From Symbiodinium natans (Eukaryota > Sar > Dinophyceae > Suessiales > Symbiodiniaceae): a DNA stretch of 64,000 bases. Of the stretch, positions 52,259 through 60,736 are shown piece after piece. Below the pieces are notes generated by a model. That model saw nothing but the letters and a program-made list of their open reading frames with translations, was not told the DNA's origin and did no database searches. The DNA lies in NCBI GenBank assembly GCA_905221605.1, contig CAJNDS010002115.1, positions 251,501 to 315,500 on the forward strand, written 5' to 3'. The translations under genes and the position numbers were made by a program. Every line of letters starts with the position of its first letter. Positions within the stretch are counted from its first letter, which is position 1.

Positions 52259-53154
52259 GCACGGGTTTCATGGAACGAATGATGCAGGTCAGTATAATGT
52301 CCTTGATCTCTCCTTTGAAAAAGGAGTGCTCCAGTCCCTAGCTGGGCATTCATTTCATCCACTTGAACCATTTCAGCACATATCCTCTGTGCCATGTACG
52401 CCATTGCTGGCCAGACGGAACGATCGGTAAGACCGCGACGCATAACCCAATCAGTTGTTGGCGACTGAATCAGCGTCCTTGGATCATACACCAGAACAAC
52501 CATCGCACCGTCACCCATTGACTGATCAGCATCGTCCTCCAGTGCCAGGTTCTCATCCTGTTCGCTTGCACCCTCGGATGACATGCTAATAACCAAATTT
52601 CGATCCATCTTATTGGACCCTTTTTGGCAGTCTCTTTGCCCCACCGGCAACTTGCCAACTGCAACCTTCCAATAAATCCGAGTCAGAAGGCCTTTAACCA
52701 GCAATTGCTGAAGGTCACTCCTCACCGGACCACCATCCAACATCTTCGCATCATCACCACGGAGGTCATTGCTCCCACCTTCTCCTTCTTTTTGGTCAGT
52801 CTCCTCGCCAGAAATCTGTACTGCTCCTTCCGGCGCCGTCTCCTGTCCAGCCACTTCTTGCCCAGGAAGAACTTGAGCGCTTTCAGAGACATTCACCTGT
52901 CCAGCAACACCTTGCCCAGGTAAAACCTCATCCGTGGAGCCCACCGCCAGCGAACCAACCATAACTGAACCATCCCTTGCTCTTTTTTGAGACCGTTCAG
53001 CTCGACGAGAAGGTTGTGGTAGCGAAAAAACTTGTGAAGTCACTTCTTGGCGGGTCTCCCCCCGCGACGCTTTGTCGCGCCCTTCGCCAAGGTGAACCGA
53101 TTTTTTTCGGCCCGTCATTGGAGCCTGAAGAACCACTTTGCGGAACATTGCCAC
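52225..53154 (-). pseudogene. Gag-like segment 2 (frame-displaced)
   Basis: About 309 codons of Gly/Glu/Gln-rich linker with a repeated VLPGQ(E/G)VAGQ motif, then a helical part (WPAMAYMAQRICAEMVQVDE). Entered from ORF1 by a displacement at an A7 run (T7 on + at 53101-53107). It probably leaves the true frame near the A5 run at 52318-52322. No known domain. Confidence 0.55.
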
Positions 53155-56100
53155 GATTCGCAGTTCTCTGTGAATCCCTTTCTTGCAAAAAGATTTCCTT
53201 CAGGCGTTGTACGGCATTGGTCTCCTCTTCGCTTGAATCGCTTGAGGAAGCGGCATACGAGACCAAAGCCTCCGCCTGTTCATCATCATCCACCACATCT
53301 GCCCACGCTCTGCTGAACCGATACGACAACCCACCACGAGGCTTCAGTTCCAGTGGCTTCGGCTTTTCCACCACTTCCGCCGGTTGCACTCGTCGTTGTG
53401 ACCGAGAGCGTGGCACCTGTCGCACCTGTTTTTTGTCCAGCAAGGGCCTTCCCCTTCTCACAGGGTTTGATCTTGACCGATACTTTTTTGTTGGTGGATT
53501 CACCGGCGGCATTCCAACTCCCACCAACCGCAGCTTCTGTACACACAACGGAGACCTCTGCGCAAGCGTCCAACCATCACGGTACCTGACCTTATCAAAA
53601 AGCTCCCGATAGGAACCTCTCGGCATAGTTTTTGCACCGGAGTCTTCAGCTTCACGCACCTGAGTGAGGGTTCGCACCGCCGCTCTTCCAGTCCCTTTGT
53701 TCCCAGAAGATTGTTGTACCCGTACAGATGCATCAGAAGGAACTGCCTTTTCCGGTCCTCCCGGTCGATATCGGACCTCACCCACCAATTGCAGAATTTT
53801 GCATGCGGTCACTTTGTTGATCCCTTTGTCAACCAAATCTTCCACAAAGATGAACTCTTGCAAGTCCGACACATTGGTCACACCAAGCGTAATCATCACC
53901 TCACTTACATGAGGGGTATACACCCACAGGTGTGCGTTGCGAGCCATCCAATTTTCAATTGGCTCCTCCGGATTTTGAAGCTGAGTACCAGTGGATGCAG
54001 CCACTGAATTCTTTTGTTCATCAGCTTCTGCTTCATCCAGAGTACCTTTTTCACCATCTTTTTGTGACACATTGGTCATTTGCAGTGCTTTCGGTGCCGA
54101 GGATGAGGAAGATTCAGCTCCCCCACTTGCAGGTGGCTGAAATGTGCTTCTATCCGTAATCTCCCATCCTCTCTCTTTTTCAAACCGGACCTGATTGGCC
54201 ACCTGTACCAAGTGTTTCAGGAGCGACAACCGCTCCTCTGACATCTCGTCATGGGAGTACTTGCAGAAATTTAACCCTTTCCGGCAACGTCCTCGGAGGT
54301 AATAATCGAAACAGCAATTGTGGAACCCTGCGTCCCTTAGTGACTTCCTGGAAGCATTGTCCCAAGATTTGCCGGGCTCCCAAGTCCCTTCCAATGCTAT
54401 GTCATCGTTGTGAAGGTACCTGCATGCAGTCCCATATTTACAACCACCTTGATTGTAATACAGACACAGCCGACCTTTTGGCTCACCTGACGTAGGCTCA
54501 CCCTTTGATGCACCTTTGCCAAAATTGTACTTGGCCCGGAAGGCTAAATCCTCCCGCTCCTGCTGTGCCTCATCCACTGTACCTTCCTCTGTGGGAGGGT
54601 CACCGATGTTCCCATCCTCATCATCAGCTTCTTGGCTATTCTTTGGATCAGTTGACCCTCCTCCTGGCCAACCTTCACCATAACGACGATGCTCATAGGA
54701 ACACTCATCACCATTGCGACACCTTCCCCGATTGAAGAACTTGCACAGCTTGCTGTAACCAGGTGACAACACAGTCTTTGGTGTCATGTAAGCCTTTTTG
54801 TACTGGTCAGGGTCCATGTAGGCTTCCATTGGCTTGTTCTCCCTTTTGCTCATGGATTGCACTGCACCATCAAGCTCCTGCAAAAATAGCTTGGTGTCCA
54901 ACCAAAGCGCGTTCCAAAACTCATCTTCCCCTTGATTCAGCACCGTTGCCACCGCTTCACCCACAACTGGTCGAGAAAATCTCCTTTTTTTGCATGCCAG
55001 TTCGAAAAGCGCGTTATGGTACTGTTTTCGGGAAAAAGTGGTTAACTCCCCCAAGCCTGTGCTTTCTGTACCATCAGGCTTCCAACCACCATTTTGCAAG
55101 ATGCCATACGCGCGCCGAGCTTCCGCATTGAGGAATGCCTGATCTGCAACACACTCCTGTAAATCTTCCATCGGGCGACCCAACAGCATCCCTGTAATTT
55201 TGCCAACATAGGCTTCCTCTTCGTTTCCATTCTCCAGAAGAGCTTTGTAGATCTTTTCTCCATAAAGTTGTCTTTCTTCTCGTTCTTCAGAGGATAACTC
55301 TTGTATCACAAGCTCCTCATCGGATTGCTCTTCCTCCTGTTTCCAGTCCCATTGACCGTTGGAATCTCGGTACCACTGACCAACATACCATGGATTCGTC
55401 CACCACGTACTCCAGCCGCTGGGTTTCCACTTCCGCAGCGTTGAGGAAGGGTCCTCCACGTCCTCTTCCAAAACCAGAAAGGTGTCCAAGATTATGGTAC
55501 CATCATCTTCCACTAGTTTCACTGTTCCATTGACAGTATCACCAAATCTGAAATGGCACGTATTGTTCCCTTCTGCAGGAATCAATACATTCAAATCACC
55601 ATGGTCCAAAAAAGCTCCATACCCATTGATGCAGCGCACTAGACCCACGATCTCATCTCCCTCTTGATAGCAATGTGTCCCAGGTGATTCCAAGGCTCCC
55701 GCTCGGGGCACTTTCTTTGCTTGCTCTTCAGAAACCACCTCTGTATCATCGGCTCCTGGCGCATCCTTTGTTTTCACCTTTGAGTCACACTGCTCGTCCT
55801 GCTCCACGAGTCCCACAAGCTCATCTTTTTTGTGCTCCTGGACTTCAGGACCTCTCTTTTTCTCCGCCAAAGGCTTTGCCTCATCTGCTGTAATTCGCTC
55901 GGTGTCGACTTCCGGCGAACTTCCAGACGGCAACACTTCTCCCTTCATGGGAGTGGACCCATCATTGGAGTCCTTTGTCACACCTTCTGCAGCAGGCAAA
56001 TCTTCCTCCACTGCAGGGCAATTGAGTCGATCATCCACGGCAGGCATGCTTTCTTCCACCGCAGGATCCTTTGGTTCCATGGCCTCCAAAGGAGAATTTC

Positions 56101-57661
56101 CACCATCATTGACCACAGCTGCCTCATTGGCTCCGGTGTAGCCCTTGTCATTTCGTTCCTCGCTGCTAACTTCAGGTTGCACCAGTGCGTCCACCTGTGA
56201 ACCTCCATCATCAGCTGCTGCGGAGACCTGCGCCCCATTGTTGCAGTCGCCCGTGGAACGTAACGCCATATGCACCTCAACCCGTGCTTCCTTCGCACTC
56301 CAGGTAATATCTGGCGCATCGACCCGCGCATCATTGGCGCTCCAGGCCTCATTTTTCAGATCTTCTGTGTCTCCAGCTATTCCAGAAGCTTCTTTTTCCC
56401 TTTGAATGGCAGGAACCTTGGCACCAAACGAAGAGACCTCCTCAGTCGCAACACACGACCTTTTCCCTCCGTCTTCCAAATCTCCAGGACCACATTCCCG
56501 AACGACAGGTACCACATCCACCACTCGATCTTCTGCAGCCGACACAGTTCCGATCTCCACATTGGGAATCTTTTCTTCTGGACCTACCGATTCCACCGCT
56601 GCCACACCCTCAGAAAGTGCTCCCATTCCTTCCCGATCCAGATGTTGAGCTCCAGCGATGTCTGTTCGGTTTCCAGGAATCTCCTCCTCATCAGGAGAAC
56701 CCGAGGTCGGGGCGTCACCACCAGCCCTAGGACCGCTATCCCTGATAGTAGAGGAAAAATCTTTTTCACCTAAACTATTTACACTACCCTGGAATGCCCT
56801 CGTAGACTCAGTCTTCGGAGTAGAGGATGAAGAATCCAGTGCCGCCTCCATTTCCAGCTCATTGCCCGAAGGAGACCCAACCACCTCGTCACTCTTCATC
56901 TTTTCACCTACCACCGGCAATGTCCACTTGCTTTCCTGCGTATCCAGGCAGTAATAATATTGTCTCCCATCTTCATGGAGGTGCCATTCCCACGTTGTCC
57001 CATCGCACGCTTTGATCAGATGCTCGTCTTTCCGAAAACCATCCCTTTCAGAGACCTGTCGCATCTCGTCCTCTTCTTCGGACAACTGTCGCAACCTCTC
57101 AGCCTCCATCTGTAGGATCTCCTCCTCCCCCATGGCGTATCCAGCAGCAGGTGCAGCTTCAAAGCTGTCCGCACCCTTCTGTCCATGACCGCTTCCACCA
57201 CCTTGGGAACTCGAAGATGGATCCCTTTTGATCTTGTTCAGAGGCCTCCTGGCCGCTTGCAGCACTTCTCCAATCAGATCGGTCTGAGACTCTTGGTCTA
57301 CCATTCGACCCGAAGTCGAAGACGACGGCTGATACCCGTGTTTGTGCAACACTCGTAAAACAGTCACCTCCATTTCACGATCTATACCACCAGTCGCGTC
57401 CCAGTTCCTTTTCTCACCAGGCTTTGGCGATACAGAAACAGCACGTCCTTCAGCTTCAGCATTGCTAACCATATCCCTATTGGGATTCATACCCACATTG
57501 GGGCTTTCTGCAACCAAGGCCTCTTCCAGATGTTCTTCAGCGCCGGGAATCACCTCTTCCAACACCGATCTTTCACCCAGAGACTCAGCTGCACCATTTC
57601 CAGCTCCACCATCTTGTCCACCATCCGAGGCAAGTTGGAGCCATCGCTTCGGAGAAGGCAT
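52997..57661 (-). CDS. Gag-like ORF1: WW domain, S1/cold-shock-like region, three CCCH fingers
   Basis: First ATG at 57661 (a GTG 33 nt upstream follows a stop), giving about 1,550 residues; the last 35 or so are probably out of frame. Order by residue from that upstream GTG: acidic leader; WW-like motif at about 229-262 (W...YYY...W spacing, TTWEWHL / ESKWTLP); long acidic low-complexity linker; beta-rich S1/cold-shock-like segment at about 668-740 (GLVRCINGYGAFLDH); a W-rich patch. Then CCCH fingers at about 976 and 1072 (C-x7-C-x5-C-x3-H) and about 1122 (C-x8-C-x6-C-x3-H), and a SAM-like helical segment near 1250-1300. RNA-binding Gag function is inferred from the fingers and from location between LTRs. 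No protease or polymerase motif. Confidence 0.8.
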   Translation of the reverse strand: MPSPKRWLQLASDGGQDGGAGNGAAESLGERSVLEEVIPGAEEHLEEALVAESPNVGMNPNRDMVSNAEAEGRAVSVSPKPGEKRNWDATGGIDREMEVTVLRVLHKHGYQPSSSTSGRMVDQESQTDLIGEVLQAARRPLNKIKRDPSSSSQGGGSGHGQKGADSFEAAPAAGYAMGEEEILQMEAERLRQLSEEEDEMRQVSERDGFRKDEHLIKACDGTTWEWHLHEDGRQYYYCLDTQESKWTLPVVGEKMKSDEVVGSPSGNELEMEAALDSSSSTPKTESTRAFQGSVNSLGEKDFSSTIRDSGPRAGGDAPTSGSPDEEEIPGNRTDIAGAQHLDREGMGALSEGVAAVESVGPEEKIPNVEIGTVSAAEDRVVDVVPVVRECGPGDLEDGGKRSCVATEEVSSFGAKVPAIQREKEASGIAGDTEDLKNEAWSANDARVDAPDITWSAKEARVEVHMALRSTGDCNNGAQVSAAADDGGSQVDALVQPEVSSEERNDKGYTGANEAAVVNDGGNSPLEAMEPKDPAVEESMPAVDDRLNCPAVEEDLPAAEGVTKDSNDGSTPMKGEVLPSGSSPEVDTERITADEAKPLAEKKRGPEVQEHKKDELVGLVEQDEQCDSKVKTKDAPGADDTEVVSEEQAKKVPRAGALESPGTHCYQEGDEIVGLVRCINGYGAFLDHGDLNVLIPAEGNNTCHFRFGDTVNGTVKLVEDDGTIILDTFLVLEEDVEDPSSTLRKWKPSGWSTWWTNPWYVGQWYRDSNGQWDWKQEEEQSDEELVIQELSSEEREERQLYGEKIYKALLENGNEEEAYVGKITGMLLGRPMEDLQECVADQAFLNAEARRAYGILQNGGWKPDGTESTGLGELTTFSRKQYHNALFELACKKRRFSRPVVGEAVATVLNQGEDEFWNALWLDTKLFLQELDGAVQSMSKRENKPMEAYMDPDQYKKAYMTPKTVLSPGYSKLCKFFNRGRCRNGDECSYEHRRYGEGWPGGGSTDPKNSQEADDEDGNIGDPPTEEGTVDEAQQEREDLAFRAKYNFGKGASKGEPTSGEPKGRLCLYYNQGGCKYGTACRYLHNDDIALEGTWEPGKSWDNASRKSLRDAGFHNCCFDYYLRGRCRKGLNFCKYSHDEMSEERLSLLKHLVQVANQVRFEKERGWEITDRSTFQPPASGGAESSSSSAPKALQMTNVSQKDGEKGTLDEAEADEQKNSVAASTGTQLQNPEEPIENWMARNAHLWVYTPHVSEVMITLGVTNVSDLQEFIFVEDLVDKGINKVTACKILQLVGEVRYRPGGPEKAVPSDASVRVQQSSGNKGTGRAAVRTLTQVREAEDSGAKTMPRGSYRELFDKVRYRDGWTLAQRSPLCVQKLRLVGVGMPPVNPPTKKYRSRSNPVRRGRPLLDKKQVRQVPRSRSQRRVQPAEVVEKPKPLELKPRGGLSYRFSRAWADVVDDDEQAEALVSYAASSSDSSEEETNAVQRLKEIFLQERDSQRTANRGNVPQSGSSGSNDGPKKIGSPWRRARQSVAGGDPPRSDFTSFFATTTFSSS

Positions 57662-57716
57662 TGCTTCTTGATCCCAAAAACCTTGAAAGAACACTTAACC
57701 GCAGGGAACCTAATTT

Positions 57717-57728
57717 GGGCTCATAACC
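57717..57728 (-). promoter_or_regulatory. Primer-binding site for a half tRNA-Met
   Basis: Immediately inside the 5' LTR, with no spacer. Read on the + strand it is GGGCTCATAACC, which matches the anticodon arm (CAU) of initiator tRNA-Met as found in yeast. Copia and Ty5 are known to prime from such a tRNA cut in the anticodon loop rather than from the tRNA 3' end. Confidence 0.8.
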
Positions 57729-58007
57729 TACGGGGGGACAACCAAGGAAGGAAATCAACTCCCCTAATCGCCCTGAACATATATTTCCCAGATCGAACCA
57801 AGAAACAACCAAGAACACGGATAAGAGCAACAAGGAAGGGGCGCCCTTACACAAGTAGAGGGGCACTAACCCAACCCTCACTCCCAAACACGGACTTTTT
57901 TCTTTGGACGGGCTGGCCATCCTTGAGCCAAACATAGTTTACGGGTTCATTAACCCTTTCAACTTCCAACACTAACTCCTTTCTACAATACCAATTGCAG
58001 CTCCGCA
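57729..58007 (-). repeat. 5' LTR
   Basis: 279 bp, the promoter-bearing copy for the - strand element. The spliced-leader-like sequence lies at 57922-57944, 64-86 bases from the LTR start. Confidence 0.95.
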
Positions 58008-58029
58008 CCCTAAACCCTAAACCCTAAAG
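58008..58029. repeat. CCCTAAA array, right part; includes target duplication
   Basis: 58008-58012 is the right CCCTA duplication; the remaining units continue the array broken at 49175 without loss of register. Confidence 0.9.
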
Positions 58030-58069
58030 CCCAAGCGATGGATCGCAGCCGGTCTGGAACTGCAAAATG
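58030..58069 (+). CDS. Weak candidate exon after the split array
   Basis: Acceptor CCCTAAAG ending at 58029; donor GTATGG at 58070. It reads PKRWIAAGLELQN. If real, the LTR element sits in the intron before it. Two frames are open. Confidence 0.2.
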
Positions 58070-58364
58070 GTATGGGCCTCTGGGATCGAGACAAGTGTCA
58101 ACATTTCGCATGCTTGGAAACTTGTTTTTCCACCTCCAAATACACAGGGAGCACCAGTAAGATCGCAATTTGTGTATATTGGCGGTGCTGTGATTTAGAA
58201 GCCTCGGCACATCCAAGTACCCGATGTCTCTTTGCCCGTACTGTTGCAGATTGGCTTTGGAACCAAGGAAAAAACACAATGTGAATCTGCCTCCTAAAGC
58301 CTCTCGAACTTAGGGGGCGCGACGCTTCCCACTATTTCCCTTAAGACAAGGCCTTGCCTTTAAG

Positions 58365-58452
58365 CAGGATGGGCTATTACACCCTATGATCCCTTAAAAG
58401 GCCCTTAAAAGGGTCCATTATGAGGATGTTAAGGCCTCATAGCCCATCCTGG
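58365..58452. mobile_element. MITE-like palindrome, family M3
   Basis: Ends CAGGATGGGCTAT and ATAGCCCATCCTG. Interior CCTTAAAAGGCCCTTAAAAG hairpin and CATTATGAGGATG shared with 32698-32790. Confidence 0.8.
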
Positions 58453-58639
58453 TATGCTCCCATGGCCTCAAACCTGAGCCAAATAGTTGGTGCCCATGTT
58501 TTCCCCAGGATGCGTGCCTACAACAACAGCGTTGTACCTTCTGGTGGAAGCTTCTTGGAGCTTTGGATTGACCCCGCCACGCTGCTTTCCGGAGTGGCTG
58601 GGCGGACTTACATGGAGAGAAATCCTAGGACTGCTAGAA

Positions 58640-58733
58640 GCAACCCTAAACCCTAAGCCCTAAACCCTAAGCCCTCAACCCTAAACCCTAAACCCTATCC
58701 CTAAACCCTAAGCCCTCAACCCTAAACCCTAAA
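58640..58733. repeat. CCCTAAA array with CCCTAAG and CCCTCAA variants
   Basis: About thirteen units, two of them with the same AAGCCCTCAACCC variant order. Confidence 0.95.
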
Positions 58734-58832
58734 GTTTAGGCAGGCCAGGCTACGCGGCACAAAGCCCCACCATGCTCGCATTGCAACCACCTGAAGCTTC
58801 AAACACCCCAATAATCCTTGTTTGCCAGCATC

Positions 58833-58911
58833 CCTAAACCCTAAACCCTAAACCCTAAACCCTAAACCCTACACCCTAAACCCTAAACCCCAAACCCTAA
58901 ACCCTAAACCC
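58833..58911. repeat. CCCTAAA array at the LINE 5' junction
   Basis: Eleven units; the last AAACCC abuts the spliced-leader relict that starts the LINE. The LINE therefore appears to be inserted in or at the edge of this array. Confidence 0.95.
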
Positions 58912-58938
58912 TTTTGGCTCAAGCCATTTTGGCTCAAG
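58912..58938 (+). other. Tandem dinoflagellate spliced-leader relicts
   Basis: 58912-58923 is TTTTGGCTCAAG and 58924-58938 is CCATTTTGGCTCAAG. Both match the 3' part of the conserved dinoflagellate spliced leader. The 15-base form is exactly what remains when the AG inside an old leader is re-used as a trans-splice acceptor. Two in a row imply at least two rounds of trans-splicing and reverse transcription. Confidence 0.9.
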
Positions 58939-59086
58939 TGGCGTCGCTTCTCCCTGAACCCCCCCATGCAACACATAGTCGCTTCCTTGATCTGTGACCT
59001 TGGCGGGTGCTGCGCGACAACTGTGTGTGCGTGCTCACATACACACACGTGCACACGATCGTTTGGGCATTGGGTGCATCGAAGTC
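58939..59086 (+). other. 5' UTR of the LINE
   Basis: Between the leader relicts and the first good ATG. The ORF1 frame is open back to 58994 but only through a CA/GT-rich stretch, so I treat this part as untranslated. Confidence 0.6.
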
Positions 59087-60700
59087 ATGTTGGAGGGGTA
59101 CGACAGTTCCAGCAGCCCGGAGGTTATCCAGGTCCGAGACGGAAAGGACGGGGATTTGTTTATGCCTGGGGAAAAGTCGGAGGAGGAAGGGGAGGAGGGG
59201 GTCCCGGAGGTCCGTAGCCCTGGCGAGAGCGTGTCGGGAGACAACGTGGGACAGGAGGCGGCTGCTGTTCACTCCCCACGTTCTGACGCCAGAGTGGATG
59301 CCTTAGTTTCAGCGGAGACAGACCGGCTTAAGGCAGAGGCAGCAGCGCATGCTCTCTTAGCGGCGCAAGGGAGAATTCCCATGGGGGGCCCTCAGAACAG
59401 CCATCAGACAGAGGCCCTGGCGAAAACAGCTGCCTCCCTCTCGGAGACAGCAGCAATGGGCGGTGAGTCCGGGCGGGTCCGCAAGAGCGAAGTCCCCATG
59501 TTCAACAAGGAACCCCCAGTAGATGAGAGACGTGAGAGTAGCCCTGAAAAGAGAGCACGACTGAGGACGGATATTCCTGTGCACATTCAGCAGTTGCCGC
59601 ATTTTGGAGTTTCCTTGACCCCAGCGGGGAAAACGCCAAGGCCGATCCCCACCTCTGCACCCACGGGTGCCCACCCCCCCGCCCTCGCAGCGGGAGGGGC
59701 CACCAGCCCATACCCAGTGCTTCAGACGACGCCCGTGCCGGGGAGCGAAAGGAAGACACAACATTTTGCCCTGACAGACCCAGAGCCGGATTGGGTGCAG
59801 GGCCTTAAGACGCAGCTCCGGGAGGTTGGCTCTACACAGACCCAAATTCTTGCGGAATGTGGGCACACAGCCAAAGAGGTCCAACGGCTGGGAAAACAGT
59901 ATGATGGCATGTTTCAGGAAGTCAAACACCACAGTGAGCAAATTCATGCACAGCGGGTACGTATTGAGACCCTGGAACGTGAAGTTCAAGAAATGAAGTC
60001 CAGGCCTACCAGTCCTGCCCCCGTGTCGCCGAGGCATCTTGGGGGGCCACCGGGCCTGGGTAGTGGAGGGGGGTCGTCACCTAGGGCACCCTCCAGCATC
60101 TCTGAACGCCCCGTTGATGACTTGCAATTGGTCATGGGAGGGTGGTATGACGCCAGGAGGGCTGACATTGAAACAGAGGTGAGAGCCCTCTTTGCGGAGG
60201 TGCAAGCTTCAGCTCTACTCAAATCGGTGCATGTCCCATATGTTAGAGCAAACTTTTGCCGCATAGACATCCTGTACCCAAATGAGTCCTTGGGGGCCAA
60301 GCGAATCCTTCAGTCCACCATCATTGCCGCGCTCAAACCACGAATGGGGGCCAGCCGTATCGAAGGCCAGGGTGGCCAACGCCTTTGGATAACCCGAAAC
60401 CGTTCCGCTAGTGAGAGGGCTAAGGTCAGGGCGATTGTTTCCGTAAAGGACTTTGCTACGCAGCGTGTAGGAGCGGCCAATGTGGAAATGGACTGGTCTG
60501 GCAAGCTCTGGATTCGAGGACGTAATGTGCTCTTCCATGCCAGCTACCCCCACGTCCCTAATGACCCTAACCCCATCCGACTGCGTGATGCCAAGGGAAA
60601 TGAAAGTGGGTGGATTTTGTTGGGGGATTTGGCAGCGAGACTGATGTCCGAAACAATTGAGAGCATTAAAGAGTACTTCGCCCCGGAGGCCTCGGCCTAG
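59087..60700 (+). CDS. LINE ORF1 protein (coiled coil plus RRM-like region)
   Basis: ATG at 59087 chosen over an in-frame GTG at 58994; 537 residues, stop TAG. Residues 1-215 or so are acidic, Ala/Pro/Ser-rich and disordered. About 230-300 is a charged helix with heptads (SEQIHAQRVRIETLEREVQE), a probable coiled coil for trimerisation as in L1 ORF1p. After a Gly/Pro/Ser linker, 340-530 forms a beta-alpha region starting DDLQLVMGGWYDARRADIET that resembles an RRM-like fold. Expected role: RNA binding and particle assembly. It precedes ORF2 by 36 bases. No CCHC knuckle was found. Confidence 0.85.
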   Translation: MLEGYDSSSSPEVIQVRDGKDGDLFMPGEKSEEEGEEGVPEVRSPGESVSGDNVGQEAAAVHSPRSDARVDALVSAETDRLKAEAAAHALLAAQGRIPMGGPQNSHQTEALAKTAASLSETAAMGGESGRVRKSEVPMFNKEPPVDERRESSPEKRARLRTDIPVHIQQLPHFGVSLTPAGKTPRPIPTSAPTGAHPPALAAGGATSPYPVLQTTPVPGSERKTQHFALTDPEPDWVQGLKTQLREVGSTQTQILAECGHTAKEVQRLGKQYDGMFQEVKHHSEQIHAQRVRIETLEREVQEMKSRPTSPAPVSPRHLGGPPGLGSGGGSSPRAPSSISERPVDDLQLVMGGWYDARRADIETEVRALFAEVQASALLKSVHVPYVRANFCRIDILYPNESLGAKRILQSTIIAALKPRMGASRIEGQGGQRLWITRNRSASERAKVRAIVSVKDFATQRVGAANVEMDWSGKLWIRGRNVLFHASYPHVPNDPNPIRLRDAKGNESGWILLGDLAARLMSETIESIKEYFAPEASA

Positions 60701-60736
60701 GAGCTAGGGTGGGGGTTGCGACGCAAGACAAAAACG

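Larger units (their letters stand above)
49176..58007 (-). mobile_element. LTR retrotransposon, Gag-only, copia/Ty5-like priming
   Basis: An 8.8-kb element on the - strand. It has 279-bp direct LTRs (two differences), a CCCTA duplication at both outer edges, a primer site touching the 5' LTR and a purine tract touching the 3' LTR. In - strand sense the LTRs begin TGCGGAG and end CCCCGTA. Coding capacity is limited to large CCCH-zinc-finger, Gag-like ORFs; I find no protease, integrase, reverse transcriptase or RNase H motif. Gag-only LTR elements (TR-GAG) are known in plants, so this is best called non-autonomous and must use enzymes in trans. LTR similarity indicates a recent insertion. The clade assignment rests on the primer site only. 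Confidence 0.93.

Noticed and set aside
52977-53612. A 211-codon + strand frame rich in Ser/Cys
   Set aside because: Antisense to the C-terminal part of Gag-like ORF1.
49176-58007. Ordinary host gene with CCCH fingers rather than a retrotransposon
   Set aside because: Paired LTRs, target duplication, primer site and purine tract all sit at the expected places, which a host gene would not show.
1884-58911. True chromosome telomere
   Set aside because: The telomere-type arrays are short, interstitial, in both orientations, and spread over 57 kb between unique sequences.
59357-60037. A 226-codon - strand frame
   Set aside because: It is the antisense shadow of LINE ORF1; the sense frame is longer and has coherent domains.
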